64,000 nucleotides of DNA, from assembly GCA_032160705.1 (NCBI GenBank), contig JAVHVE010000068.1, positions 1 through 64,000 of the forward strand, written 5' to 3'. The DNA comes from QHXM01 sp032160705. Lineage in GTDB: Bacteria > Acidobacteriota > Blastocatellia > Pyrinomonadales > Pyrinomonadaceae. Positions 1 to 7,170 of the stretch are shown here, one piece after another. How positions within the stretch are numbered: position 1 is the first letter of the stretch; each line of letters starts with the position of its first letter. Under the pieces are notes generated by a model, which was not told where the DNA came from, searched no databases, and saw only the letters and a list, made by a program, of their open reading frames with translations. The translations under genes and the position numbers were made by a program.

Positions 1-178
1 CGGTTGAATCAACCTCTTCGATGAGTTCAACCGTCGCTGACGCGACGCAAATCATAAATTACCAATTGTGTTCCCGGCCTTGAAAGGCCGGGCTACATTC
101 AAGCGCCGCTCACGCGGCGTTTTTGTGCGAAGTCTTTGATTAACTGCCTTCCAATCCGCATTCCGCATTCCGCAATCG
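1..178. other. Left-edge region without a recognisable gene
   Basis: No coding region could be supported here. The stretch holds a GC-rich hairpin at 73-92 (CCCGGCCT pairing with AGGCCGGG), a terminator-like hairpin at 104-124, and at about 150-176 a one-sided run of the 7-bp word CATTCCG just beyond the stop codon of typA. These resemble the repeat-derived intergenic DNA seen elsewhere in the window. Confidence 0.5.
104..124 (+). terminator. Terminator-like hairpin
   Basis: CGCCGC, a four-base loop TCAC, then GCGGCG is followed directly by five T on the plus strand. It would end transcription entering from the left of the window. It is the wrong orientation for typA, which reads leftward. 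It could also simply be a copy of a GC-rich intergenic repeat. Confidence 0.4.
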
Positions 179-1996
179 TTATGATTCTTTACGCTTGGGT
201 CTTTCATTCGCGCGCAGCACACGCTTACGCAGGCGGATTGTTTGCGGCGTGACTTCAACCAGCTCATCGTCAGCGATGAACTCCAACGCCTGTTCGAGCG
301 AGAGGTCTTTGACGGGCACAAGCCGCATCGCTTCGTCGGCGCTCGCCGCGCGCATGTTCGTCAGCTTCTTTTCCTTGATGGCATTGACATCCAGATCAAC
401 TGCGCGCGCATTCTCGCCAACCACCATGCCTTCGTAAACTTTCGTCCCCGGACGCGTGAAGAGCGATCCGCGCTCCTGAAGATTGTAGAGCGCATAGGTC
501 GTCGTCTCGCCTATCCGGTCTGCGACGAGTGAGCCGGTCGAGCGCCCGCGCATGTCGCCCATCCACTCGCCCCAGCGCAGGAAGAGCGTGTTAAGCAATC
601 CAGTGCCCTTCGTCTCCGTCAAAAATTCGTTGCGAAAACCGATGAGGCCGCGCGACGGCGCTTCAAACTCAAGGCGCACGCGCCCCGTGCCGTGATTGAC
701 CATCTTCACCATCTGCCCCTTGCGCCGCCCCAACGCTTCCGTCACGACGCCGATAAACTCGTCCGGGCAATCCACGACGACCTGTTCAACCGGCTCTGTC
801 ACGACGCCGTCAACTTTGCGCGTAATCACTTCAGGTTTGGAGACCTGAAGCTCGTATCCTTCGCGGCGCATCATCTCGATCAGGATGGCAAGCTGCAATT
901 CGCCGCGCCCCGAAACTTTGAATTGATCCGGCTGCCCCGTCTCCTCGACACGGATAGCCACGTTGCCGAGCAGCTCTTTATCAAGGCGCTCTTTGATCTG
1001 TCGCGACGTGACGTACTTTCCTTCGCGTCCGGCAAAGGGCGAGTTGTTGACGCCGAAAATCATCGAGATCGTCGGCTCGTCAACATGGATGACGGGCAGC
1101 GGCTGCGGATTGTCCGCGCTCGTGATGGTTTCGCCGATCTCTATGCTCTCAAGGCCAGCGAGCGCGACGATGTCGCCGACGCCTGCGCGTGCCACAGGCT
1201 CGCGCTTCAATCCCTCGAAGCCGTAAAGCTGCGACACGCGCGTCTTTTGAATCGAGCCGTCACGTTTGACGATAGCAACAGAATCGCCCACCGCAATCTC
1301 ACCCGAAAAGATACGACCGATGGCGAGCCGCCCGACGTAATCGCTGTAGTCCAGGTTCGCGACTAATAGCTGCAAAGAATCTTCACGCACGGCGACGGGC
1401 GCAGGTATCGTCTCCAAAATTTGATCGAAGAGCGGGCGCAGGTTCTTTGAATCGTCGGTCAAATTCTTCTTCGCCACTCCGTCGCGCGAGACAGCGTAGA
1501 GAATCGGAAACTCTATCTGCTCGTCCGTCGCGTCCAAATCCAGGAACAACTCGTAGATTTCATCCACGACTTCCGCCGGGCGCGCATCATGACGATCAAT
1601 CTTGTTCACCACAGCAATGGCGGGCAATCCTGCTTCAAGCGCCTTGCGTAAGACGAAGCGCGTCTGCGGCAAACAGCCTTCAGCCGCGTCAACCAGCAGC
1701 ATGACGCCGTCCACCATTTTCAGGACGCGCTCGACCTCGCCGCCGAAATCCGCGTGGCCGGGCGTGTCCAGAATATTAATCTTCACGTCGCCGTAGTGGA
1801 CGCTCGTGTTTTTCGCCATGATCGTGATGCCGCGCTCGCGCTCCAAATCCATCGAATCCATCACGCGATCTCTCACCTGCTCATTATCACGAAAAGTCCC
1901 GGACTGCCTGAGCATTGCATCAACGAGCGTGGTCTTGCCATGATCTACGTGAGCGATAATGGCTATATTGCGAATCCCTTGTCTCTCTTGCTTCAT
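179..1996 (-). CDS. typA: Ribosome-associated GTPase TypA/BipA
   Basis: A 605-residue translational GTPase of the TypA/BipA family, which binds the ribosome and aids 50S assembly and growth under stress or at low temperature. The N-terminal G domain shows G1 AHVDHGKT (about residues 15-22), G3 DTPGH, and G4 NKID; the effector region contains ERERGITI. EF-Tu-like domain II and EF-G-like domains follow, and the C-terminal family-specific part carries RGLIGFRNEFLTETKG. Length is normal for the family. The ATG is preceded by AGGGG on the minus strand. The gene stands alone, with trmL upstream on the same strand. Assignment is secure from motif order and length. Confidence 0.97.
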   Translation of the reverse strand: MKQERQGIRNIAIIAHVDHGKTTLVDAMLRQSGTFRDNEQVRDRVMDSMDLERERGITIMAKNTSVHYGDVKINILDTPGHADFGGEVERVLKMVDGVMLLVDAAEGCLPQTRFVLRKALEAGLPAIAVVNKIDRHDARPAEVVDEIYELFLDLDATDEQIEFPILYAVSRDGVAKKNLTDDSKNLRPLFDQILETIPAPVAVREDSLQLLVANLDYSDYVGRLAIGRIFSGEIAVGDSVAIVKRDGSIQKTRVSQLYGFEGLKREPVARAGVGDIVALAGLESIEIGETITSADNPQPLPVIHVDEPTISMIFGVNNSPFAGREGKYVTSRQIKERLDKELLGNVAIRVEETGQPDQFKVSGRGELQLAILIEMMRREGYELQVSKPEVITRKVDGVVTEPVEQVVVDCPDEFIGVVTEALGRRKGQMVKMVNHGTGRVRLEFEAPSRGLIGFRNEFLTETKGTGLLNTLFLRWGEWMGDMRGRSTGSLVADRIGETTTYALYNLQERGSLFTRPGTKVYEGMVVGENARAVDLDVNAIKEKKLTNMRAASADEAMRLVPVKDLSLEQALEFIADDELVEVTPQTIRLRKRVLRANERPKRKES

Positions 1997-2127
1997 AATT
2001 CCCCTACACAGATAAAAATCCTATTTTGAGCGTTGAGCTGTCAAACCAAATATCATAACACGTGCGCTGCAATCGAGCATCCGTCGAAACATCAAACACA
2101 AAAATGCAAGGGGCATCAAGAGTACCT

Positions 2128-2172
2128 CCTTTGCGCCTTACGGTTTTTTCTTTGCGTCTTTGCGTGAAACTT
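2128..2172. repeat. One-sided TTTGCGT intergenic repeat
   Basis: The typA-trmL gap carries a repeated CTTTGCGTCTTTGCGTG stretch with an imperfect earlier copy (TTTGCGCC). It has no facing inverted arm. It looks like another member of the short tandem intergenic repeats of this genome, with a period of 8-9 rather than 7. Confidence 0.4.
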
Positions 2173-2183
2173 CTAGCTTCAGA

Positions 2184-2645
2184 TTAGCGATTGAAAGCGC
2201 CTGTCTGTCTCAGAGCTTCGTACAGCACAATGGAGACTGCGCTCGCAAGATTGAGGCTGCGGACATTCGGATTGAGCATCGGAATGGTCAGGCATCTCTC
2301 CCAGTTTGCATGTAGCAAGTCTTCAGGCAAACCGCGCGTCTCGCGTCCGAAGACCAGACAATCGTGCTGCTCGAAACGCCAATCCGTGTAAGGTCTCTCG
2401 GCCTTCGTCGTGAAGTAAATGAATCTGGCTTCAGGCAACGCCTCGCCAAGCGCGGCCAGATCAAGATGGCGATAAAGCTCGACCTCCGGCCAATAGTCCA
2501 ATCCTGCGCGCCGCACAGCACGATCATCAAGGCGAAAGCCCGTCGCGCCGACAATGTGTAACGGCACGCTCGTCGCCGCGCACAGGCGCGCGATGTTGCC
2601 CGTGTTCGGAGGGATTTCCGGCTCGACCAGCGCAACGCGTAGCAT
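2184..2645 (-). CDS. trmL: tRNA (cytidine/uridine-34 2'-O)-methyltransferase TrmL
   Basis: A 153-residue SPOUT-fold methyltransferase that 2'-O-methylates the wobble base of tRNA-Leu isoacceptors using S-adenosylmethionine. The compact length is typical of TrmL (YibK), which lacks an extra RNA-binding domain. Visible family motifs are EPEIPPNTGNIARLCAAT near the N-terminus, the knot segment FGRETRGLP, and the C-terminal IPML...VRSLNLASAVSIVLYEAL that forms the SAM pocket and dimer interface. A heptad-repeat hairpin separates it from the cupin gene on the same strand, so co-transcription is possible but not shown. Confidence 0.95.
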   Translation of the reverse strand: MLRVALVEPEIPPNTGNIARLCAATSVPLHIVGATGFRLDDRAVRRAGLDYWPEVELYRHLDLAALGEALPEARFIYFTTKAERPYTDWRFEQHDCLVFGRETRGLPEDLLHANWERCLTIPMLNPNVRSLNLASAVSIVLYEALRQTGAFNR

Positions 2646-2653
2646 AAAAAGCC

Positions 2654-2727
2654 GTGACGGGTGACAAGTAACAGGTGACAGGTAAGAACAAGCTTCTACT
2701 TGTCATCCGTCACGATTTACCTGTCAC
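2654..2727. repeat. Heptad hairpin, word GTGACAG/GTGACGG
   Basis: Left arm: tandem 7-bp words GTGACGG, GTGACAA, GTAACAG, GTGACAG. The right arm carries the complementary words (TTGTCAT, CCGTCAC, CTGTCAC) in inverted order. It lies between trmL and the cupin gene. The right arm runs into the last codons of the cupin gene and supplies its stop codon. Confidence 0.85.
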
Positions 2728-3067
2728 TCCTTTTGTAGTCGTCTTCCAGCCTGACGATGTCGTCCTCGCCAAGATAGTCGCCGAGTTGAACTTCGATGAG
2801 CGCGAGCGGTCGCTCGGTCGAGTTGCCGAGACGGTGATTGGTCTCCGGCGGGATGTGTATATGTTCCCCCTCTTTGAGACGTAAGTTTCGCTCGCCACAG
2901 ACGACATCGGCTGTGCCTATGACGACGACCCAGTGCTCGCCGCGCCGCGCGTGGCGTTGCAGGCTCAAGCGCGCGCCCGGTTTGACCTCAAGTCTTTTGA
3001 CTTTATACCCGTCGCCCTCTTCGAGCACTTCAAAGCGTCCCCAGGGTCTCTCTTCTTTTTCTCGCAC
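2717..3067 (-). CDS. Small cupin, phosphomannose isomerase type II-like
   Basis: A 116-residue single cupin barrel resembling the C-terminal isomerase domain of ManC/AlgA bifunctional enzymes, here standing alone. RPWGRFEVLEEGDGYKVKRL opens the domain; metal-ligand residues are visible in QRHARRGEHW (His and Glu) and a later His in PPETNHRLGN. LALIEVQLGDYLGEDDIVRLEDDY is the usual domain end. It may act in mannose-6-phosphate/fructose-6-phosphate interconversion or be a sugar-nucleotide-linked cupin; the substrate cannot be fixed from sequence. The last residues, Ser-Asp-Arg and the stop, are encoded by the GTGACAG repeat, so the natural C-terminus may have been changed by the repeat. Confidence 0.85.
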   Translation of the reverse strand: MREKEERPWGRFEVLEEGDGYKVKRLEVKPGARLSLQRHARRGEHWVVVIGTADVVCGERNLRLKEGEHIHIPPETNHRLGNSTERPLALIEVQLGDYLGEDDIVRLEDDYKRSDR

Positions 3068-3266
3068 TCCTCGGTTGCCTCCCTGAAATAATTGCCGGTT
3101 TCAGGCTTCATGCTCAATCTGCTGAACGTACTTATCATCTGAAAGCTGAAGCTGAATTGCTGAGGAGCATAGCGAAGCAGTTGACCACAACGCAAGAAAC
3201 AGAGTGCCAGCCCGTGATACCGTCTCCTCCCAAATGGAAACAGGGAGATCGGCGCGAAAAGGAATT

Positions 3267-3347
3267 ATGTTTACTAAGACAAAGCTTTTCTTTATAATTT
3301 TCTCGTTGATCTATTTTATTTTTGTTTGGTTGGAGGACGAAACCTAA
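3267..3347 (+). CDS. 26-residue single-pass membrane peptide
   Basis: A short ORF of 26 codons begins MFTKTKLFFIIF, continues with a hydrophobic core (SLIYFIFVW) and ends LEDET. AAGGA precedes the ATG at a 3-base distance. Its stop codon TAA is directly followed by the ATG of the 2OG-oxygenase gene, and the oxygenase's GGAGG ribosome site lies inside this ORF, so translation of the two would be coupled. The composition fits a single transmembrane helix with a Lys-rich N-side and acidic C-side. I do not recognise the peptide. It may be a leader peptide, a small membrane partner, or chance. Confidence 0.5.
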   Translation: MFTKTKLFFIIFSLIYFIFVWLEDET

Positions 3348-4016
3348 ATGAAAATCAACGGCCAGAGACGAAATGGGCGGAAGGTTAATGGAGGCGGTGG
3401 AATCAAGTGGGATTTCACTCCGCAATTTTTGGTCTCTCCTCTCCACACATCTTTACCCGCGAAAATGCTTAAAGATTTAATCAGGCTTACCGACCATTAT
3501 GTTGAAGATAAAAATTCAACCGATTACTCAGATAATCTTGCAGGACGCATCAAACAAGGTCGGCAAGTAGAGCTTTCGCTGGATGAGGTGTCAGAGAAAT
3601 TTTGTGATCTTCTATTGGATTTAACTATTTCATACATAGACTCTCAAAGCGACCTCGGACAAAGTGATTTGGAGCCTTACGAAGTATCCTTTGTGGACAT
3701 GTGGGTCGTCAGCCAACGGGAAAAAGATTTCAATCCGATTCATCAGCATGGTGCCGAATTGTCGGGGATTGTTTATCTAAAAGTCCCGCCGCAGATCAAT
3801 CCCAAGAAGTTCCCGGAGGGTTACCTGGAGTTTGTGTATGGCAGAAGCAAGCCGGAAACTCTGGATTTCAATGGAAGCCGCGCGGTACTTCCCGTGGTCG
3901 GTGATGTCTACATATTTCCGGCATGGCTGCAACACATAGTTTATCCTTTCTACGGTGAAGGTGAGAGGAGATCACTGAGCTTTAATATCCTGATGAACTA
4001 CGGCCTTGATGATTGA
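3348..4016 (+). CDS. 2OG-Fe(II) oxygenase family protein
   Basis: A 222-residue protein of the putative 2-oxoglutarate/Fe(II) oxygenase group (TIGR02466-like). The jelly-roll core has NPIHQHGAELSGIVYLKVPP (iron-binding His region, about residues 129-148), GDVYIFPAWLQHIVYPF (distal His), and ERRSLSFNI, where Arg would hold 2-oxoglutarate. Family enzymes hydroxylate protein or small-molecule substrates. GGAGG sits 10 bases before the ATG. The gene is visibly more AT-rich than its neighbours. It follows a 26-codon ORF without a gap and converges on a (Gly-Thr-Lys)15 gene; that the latter is its substrate is my inference, not shown. The first 20 residues are Gly/Arg-rich and not part of the family core. 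Confidence 0.8.
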   Translation: MKINGQRRNGRKVNGGGGIKWDFTPQFLVSPLHTSLPAKMLKDLIRLTDHYVEDKNSTDYSDNLAGRIKQGRQVELSLDEVSEKFCDLLLDLTISYIDSQSDLGQSDLEPYEVSFVDMWVVSQREKDFNPIHQHGAELSGIVYLKVPPQINPKKFPEGYLEFVYGRSKPETLDFNGSRAVLPVVGDVYIFPAWLQHIVYPFYGEGERRSLSFNILMNYGLDD

Positions 4017-4185
4017 AGAGGCCGCATTTAATCTCTGCCCTCCGATTTTATTGTCGCCAGCTTTCTCTATCTACCGGGAATTCTCACATCCCGAACTGTC
4101 TCCTGAAGCAGTTTGTATTTCGGATCAGCTTTAAAACATACAACTCAATTTTTTGTAAGCTTGGTTGTGAGGTATTCAAACAAAA

Positions 4186-4221
4186 AAAGAACGGCGCGCT
4201 TGCTAGCATTCGCCGTTCTTT
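4186..4221. terminator. Bidirectional terminator between the oxygenase and GTK genes
   Basis: AAAGAACGGCG and CGCCGTTCTTT form an 11-bp stem with a 14-base loop. An A run lies on the left and a T run on the right, so the hairpin can act on both strands. It sits between two converging genes. Confidence 0.8.
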
Positions 4222-4289
4222 TAAGGCCCTCGATGGCCTCAGATTTTTGTGTGCGCCTATGGAAGGTTTTTGACCCTCGAAGGTTTGGA

Positions 4290-4445
4290 CTATCTCTTGG
4301 TGCCCTTCGTACCCTTGGTACCCTTGGTACCCTTCGTGCCCTTCGTGCCCTTGGTACCCTTGGTACCCTTCGTGCCCTTTGTGCCTTTTGTTCCCTTCGT
4401 GCCCTTTGTGCCTTTTGTTCCCTTCGTACCCTTTTTAGTTGCCAT
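4290..4445 (-). CDS. Small basic protein of fifteen Gly-Thr-Lys repeats
   Basis: A 51-residue ORF reads M-A-T-K-K, then fifteen Gly-Thr-Lys triplets, then Arg and stop. Every base difference among the fifteen 9-bp units is at a third codon position and silent in this frame (AAG/AAA, GGT/GGA/GGC, ACG/ACC/ACA); the opposite strand would alternate Leu and Phe. That points to selection on this protein. AAGGAG lies 12 bases before the ATG, and TTGACA-N17-TATATA lies about 100 bases upstream. Gly-X-Lys periodicity is collagen-like, and the product would carry about 17 positive charges with no signal peptide or hydrophobic segment. I know no named family. It could be a modified structural peptide, a polyanion binder, or a substrate of the neighbouring oxygenase. 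Confidence 0.75.
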   Translation of the reverse strand: MATKKGTKGTKGTKGTKGTKGTKGTKGTKGTKGTKGTKGTKGTKGTKGTKR

Positions 4446-4782
4446 AGCTAGTTGCTGCTCCTTTTCAGTTTAGTAGTTGAGACCACAAGATACTGTGTCG
4501 CATTTCTACTTGTGGCCTAGTGTAAGCGGCGCACAACATGTTGGTATATAAACTTAAAGCGAATAGATGTCAATAACTTTTACTTGCTGACGATTTTTTT
4601 TTAGGCATCAACACACGCACATTCTTCATCCGACGCGCGATGAGAATTCATTTCACACTCCGCAGAAGACAAATCGAGTGTTCATTCATGAGAGCGTTCG
4701 CTTCATGTTGAAGAATTTGAGCGCGAAGATGTGCCCCAAAAATTTGCGCGTTGTGATGTGAGTGCGATGAACGGAGCGAGCG
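4446..4782. other. Intergenic region upstream of the GTK gene
   Basis: No further gene is supported. Apart from the promoter at 4545-4573 and the ribosome site at 4458-4463, the AT-rich stretch around 4590-4605 contains a long T run. The part from 4600 to 4782 lies downstream of the pseudopilin gene on the minus strand. Confidence 0.5.
4545..4573 (-). promoter_or_regulatory. Sigma-70-type promoter of the GTK-repeat gene
   Basis: On the minus strand TTGACA (4573-4568) is followed after exactly 17 bases by TATATA (4550-4545). Transcription would begin near 4538, leaving a leader of about 93 bases before the ATG at 4445. Confidence 0.75.
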
Positions 4783-5472
4783 TTATCTGAAGTAAGGCGT
4801 GAAGACCCACCGATCATGTCGTTCGATACCGTAGTAGGTGATGATGGAGGGGCGACGACTGCGGCTGGCGACACCGATGAACGGGCCTGTCGAGTTCGCG
4901 GAATCATCTTCGCCGCCCGGTGCCTCTTCTTTACTTCCAGTGTCGAGAACATTGGCAACTGGCGCAGGTTGCCCTCCAGCAGCAGTCACAAATGCTGTGT
5001 CGCGCGTCGCCACCTGTCCTCCGGCATAAGCTATTACGGCGAGTTGAAAATCAAGGAAAGCGGGATCAGTTCTTCTAATTAATTTCCATTCACCGGTGCT
5101 TGAGAGCGGATCGCGCGCGGCAACAGGGCGTAGGATTTGAACTTTCTTCGTGCCAGCCGGAATGCCTTCAAGTAGCTGATCTATTGAAGTTGGCAGCGTG
5201 TTTCTGGCGCGCGTGTAAAGGCGAATCGCCTCAGCCACCTGTTCGCCACGCCAGATCGCTTCCTCTTCAAGCGAACGCTGTGCCTGTAGTCGGATGTTGG
5301 GGACGGCAGTCACGAGGAGCAGCGCCATGATCGCCATCAAGGCAAGCAGCGCGATGAGCGCGTAACCCTGTTCGCCCCGCCGAGGCATCACCCGTGGTGA
5401 ATTGGGCACAGCAGATTTGTCACACCTCGTATCGAGCTTTTCAGCTTCCCGGTTAAGGTTCAGTTTCGTCAT
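4783..5472 (-). CDS. Type II secretion/type IV pilus pseudopilin-like protein
   Basis: A 229-residue protein with a class III prepilin signal: basic leader, then GEQG cut before YALIALLALMAIMALLL, a single hydrophobic helix. Position +5 of the mature helix is Ala instead of the conserved Glu, as in GspK-type minor pseudopilins. The periplasmic part has SLEEEAIWRGEQVAEAIRLY, PTSIDQLLEG and DPLSSTGEWKLI, a pattern shared by secretion-linked pseudopilins of Acidobacteriota. It overlaps the preceding gene by 20 bases and is the last gene of the pilN-pilO-pilP-like block. An alternative start is the Met at residue 29, close to the prepilin site. Confidence 0.8.
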   Translation of the reverse strand: MTKLNLNREAEKLDTRCDKSAVPNSPRVMPRRGEQGYALIALLALMAIMALLLVTAVPNIRLQAQRSLEEEAIWRGEQVAEAIRLYTRARNTLPTSIDQLLEGIPAGTKKVQILRPVAARDPLSSTGEWKLIRRTDPAFLDFQLAVIAYAGGQVATRDTAFVTAAGGQPAPVANVLDTGSKEEAPGGEDDSANSTGPFIGVASRSRRPSIITYYGIERHDRWVFTPYFR

Positions 5473-6376
5473 TATCTACCGGAGGAGGTGGTGGCGTCGG
5501 TTGAAAGCGCGGCTGATTGCTCCCACCGGGATTGGAGCCTTCGCTGAGCAACGCAAGCTTGTGCTTGATACCAAGGTTCGTATCCGTGAGCGTCACCTCG
5601 CGCACGGAAATGCTGGTGACACGGAATCGCCCGCCGAGAACATCGCCGCGCTGCACGTTCAAAAGATCCTTGCCGTTCTTCTCTTTGAGGATTGCCGTAT
5701 CGTTTGAGCCTGCCCGGGTCAGTACCCCGACATAAATATAATTCGGCACGGGCGCTGGCATGACGTTGAGCGTCGCCGTGTTCGAGAATAATTGCCCATC
5801 GCGTGAGCGCACCATCACATCGCGCCCGCCTTCAAAGGAGATTATCTGCGCCGGCACTTTCGTGGAGAGTTGCTGCGCGCTGACAAAGCGCGTCGGGAGT
5901 TCAGCGCCTCCGATGTAGATGAGTGTCTCGGGCGTGAACTTGTCGCCCGTCACATCGAGCGTGAAATCTCCGGTATGAGCGTAGACGTTCACCGGCGAAA
6001 TGGAAGCGACAATCAGATTAGGTGGCACGGGCGGCGGCGTTGGTATGGGAGTCGGGATAGGCGTCGGCGTCGGCGTCGGCGGCACATAGAAAGCGAAGAT
6101 GTTGCGCCCGGCTTCCGGCACGGCGGGCTGTGAGATATCAGGGTTAAGGACAGTGGGAATAAACTCTACTCCCTGGCGCGCCTGCGTCGGGGTTTGCACA
6201 GGAGATTTACCGGCGGCTGATGCTGGCGAAGGTTTCGGTTTCGCACCTGAAGTTGTTGACTTGGAGGATGAACCGAGGAACATATATGCCAGAGAGATGA
6301 ACGCGACTGCGCCGAGGACGAGGGCGACGATCATCTTCTTGCGCTCTTGTGGAGTTTTGCCTTCTAGTAATGCCAT
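5453..6376 (-). CDS. PilP/GspC-like inner-membrane assembly protein with Pro-rich linker
   Basis: About 307 residues. A short cytoplasmic start (ALLEGKTPQERKKM) is followed by one membrane helix (VALVLGAVAFISLAYMFLG), a Ser/Pro/Lys linker, a Pro-Thr-Ile repeat spacer (near residues 100-120), an IPT/TIG-like Ig fold (VASISPVNVYAHTGDFTLDVTGDKF...), and a C-terminal domain like GspC/PilP (YVGVLTRAGSNDTAILKE...GDVLGGRFRVTSIS). I chose the ATG at 6376 because GGGGAGG lies 12 bases upstream; a TTG at 6400 is also open but sits on that ribosome site. It would link the inner-membrane PilN/PilO platform to the outer-membrane secretin. Confidence 0.8.
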   Translation of the reverse strand: MALLEGKTPQERKKMIVALVLGAVAFISLAYMFLGSSSKSTTSGAKPKPSPASAAGKSPVQTPTQARQGVEFIPTVLNPDISQPAVPEAGRNIFAFYVPPTPTPTPIPTPIPTPPPVPPNLIVASISPVNVYAHTGDFTLDVTGDKFTPETLIYIGGAELPTRFVSAQQLSTKVPAQIISFEGGRDVMVRSRDGQLFSNTATLNVMPAPVPNYIYVGVLTRAGSNDTAILKEKNGKDLLNVQRGDVLGGRFRVTSISVREVTLTDTNLGIKHKLALLSEGSNPGGSNQPRFQPTPPPPPVDNDETEP

Positions 6377-6396
6377 GAGAATTTTGAACCTCCCCT

Positions 6397-7170
6397 TCAA
6401 CGAGTCTCGCTCGCGGGTTGTTCGGTCTCTCCACCGCCCGCGTCACGCTGGAAGTAAGCGGCCATGTCCAGGCGCAGGCTGACGAGCGTGGAGCGCGCGC
6501 TCTGAGGCGCGCCGCTCGCAGAGGTTTCCACATCGCTCGCCCTTTCGAGTTCGACTGCATTAATAATGATGAATTGATTGCTCGATTCGATGTCTCGCAC
6601 GAAGCGGCGCAAATTGGCATATTGCCCCTCGACCGTGACGGTGACGCCGATGCCGGGATAGAGGCTTTGCCATTTGGTGTTGACGGTTCTGGATGCGGCA
6701 GTAGCGGCCTCGCTCGATCCCTTCGCTTCGAGATAGTTGTAAACGGGGCCGGAAGTGTTGCGCAGGCTGTTGCCGCGAATCAGTTTGATAAGCACATTGT
6801 AGAGCGTGATGCGGCCTGCGTCGCGTCCAATCAGCTTGGCGCTCTCGAATTTTTCCAGGCTCTCGCTGATCTTACTGATGCTGTCCTGCGCGCTTCCCTG
6901 CACATCAATATCTTTTTGTAAGGTGCTGAGCTTTTGCTGTAGCCGCGCGCGCTCTAATTGAGCCGTCACCAGACGAGCTTCCGCCGGACTGTAGAAGTAG
7001 AGATAGACGAAGATGACCGCGAGCAGCATGACGGCGCTGCCCAGCAGCCCGGCGATTTCGGCGACGCCGAAGATGCTGCGCTGGCGCGACTGGCGCAGCT
7101 TATCCACGCGCACGCGAACCGACGCGCGCCGCGTCTGGCCAATTTTTTCTGTCGCCTGTTCGTCGCTCAA
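6397..7170 (-). CDS. pilO: PilO-like pilus assembly protein
   Basis: A 257-residue bitopic inner-membrane protein: a basic N-terminus, one transmembrane helix (AGLLGSAVMLLAVIFVYLYFY, about residues 40-60), a coiled-coil region (RLVTAQLERARLQQKLSTLQKDI), and a ferredoxin-like domain ending in a strand (GVTVTVEGQYANLRRFVRDIE). PilO pairs with PilN to form the alignment complex of type IV pili. Its start overlaps the pilN stop by four bases (ATGA), indicating translational coupling. Sequence identity to named PilO proteins will be low; the call rests on architecture and position. Confidence 0.75.
   Translation of the reverse strand: MSDEQATEKIGQTRRASVRVRVDKLRQSRQRSIFGVAEIAGLLGSAVMLLAVIFVYLYFYSPAEARLVTAQLERARLQQKLSTLQKDIDVQGSAQDSISKISESLEKFESAKLIGRDAGRITLYNVLIKLIRGNSLRNTSGPVYNYLEAKGSSEAATAASRTVNTKWQSLYPGIGVTVTVEGQYANLRRFVRDIESSNQFIIINAVELERASDVETSASGAPQSARSTLVSLRLDMAAYFQRDAGGGETEQPASETR

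Noticed and set aside
2965..3446. Two minus-strand ORFs over the cupin 5' end and the oxygenase leader
   Set aside because: They overlap well-supported genes, have no ribosome site and show no recognisable protein pattern.
4249..4473. Plus-strand ORF with Val-Pro-Phe/Val-Pro-Leu repeats over the GTK gene
   Set aside because: The repeat differences cause Leu/Phe changes in this frame but are all silent on the minus strand, which also has the promoter and ribosome site.
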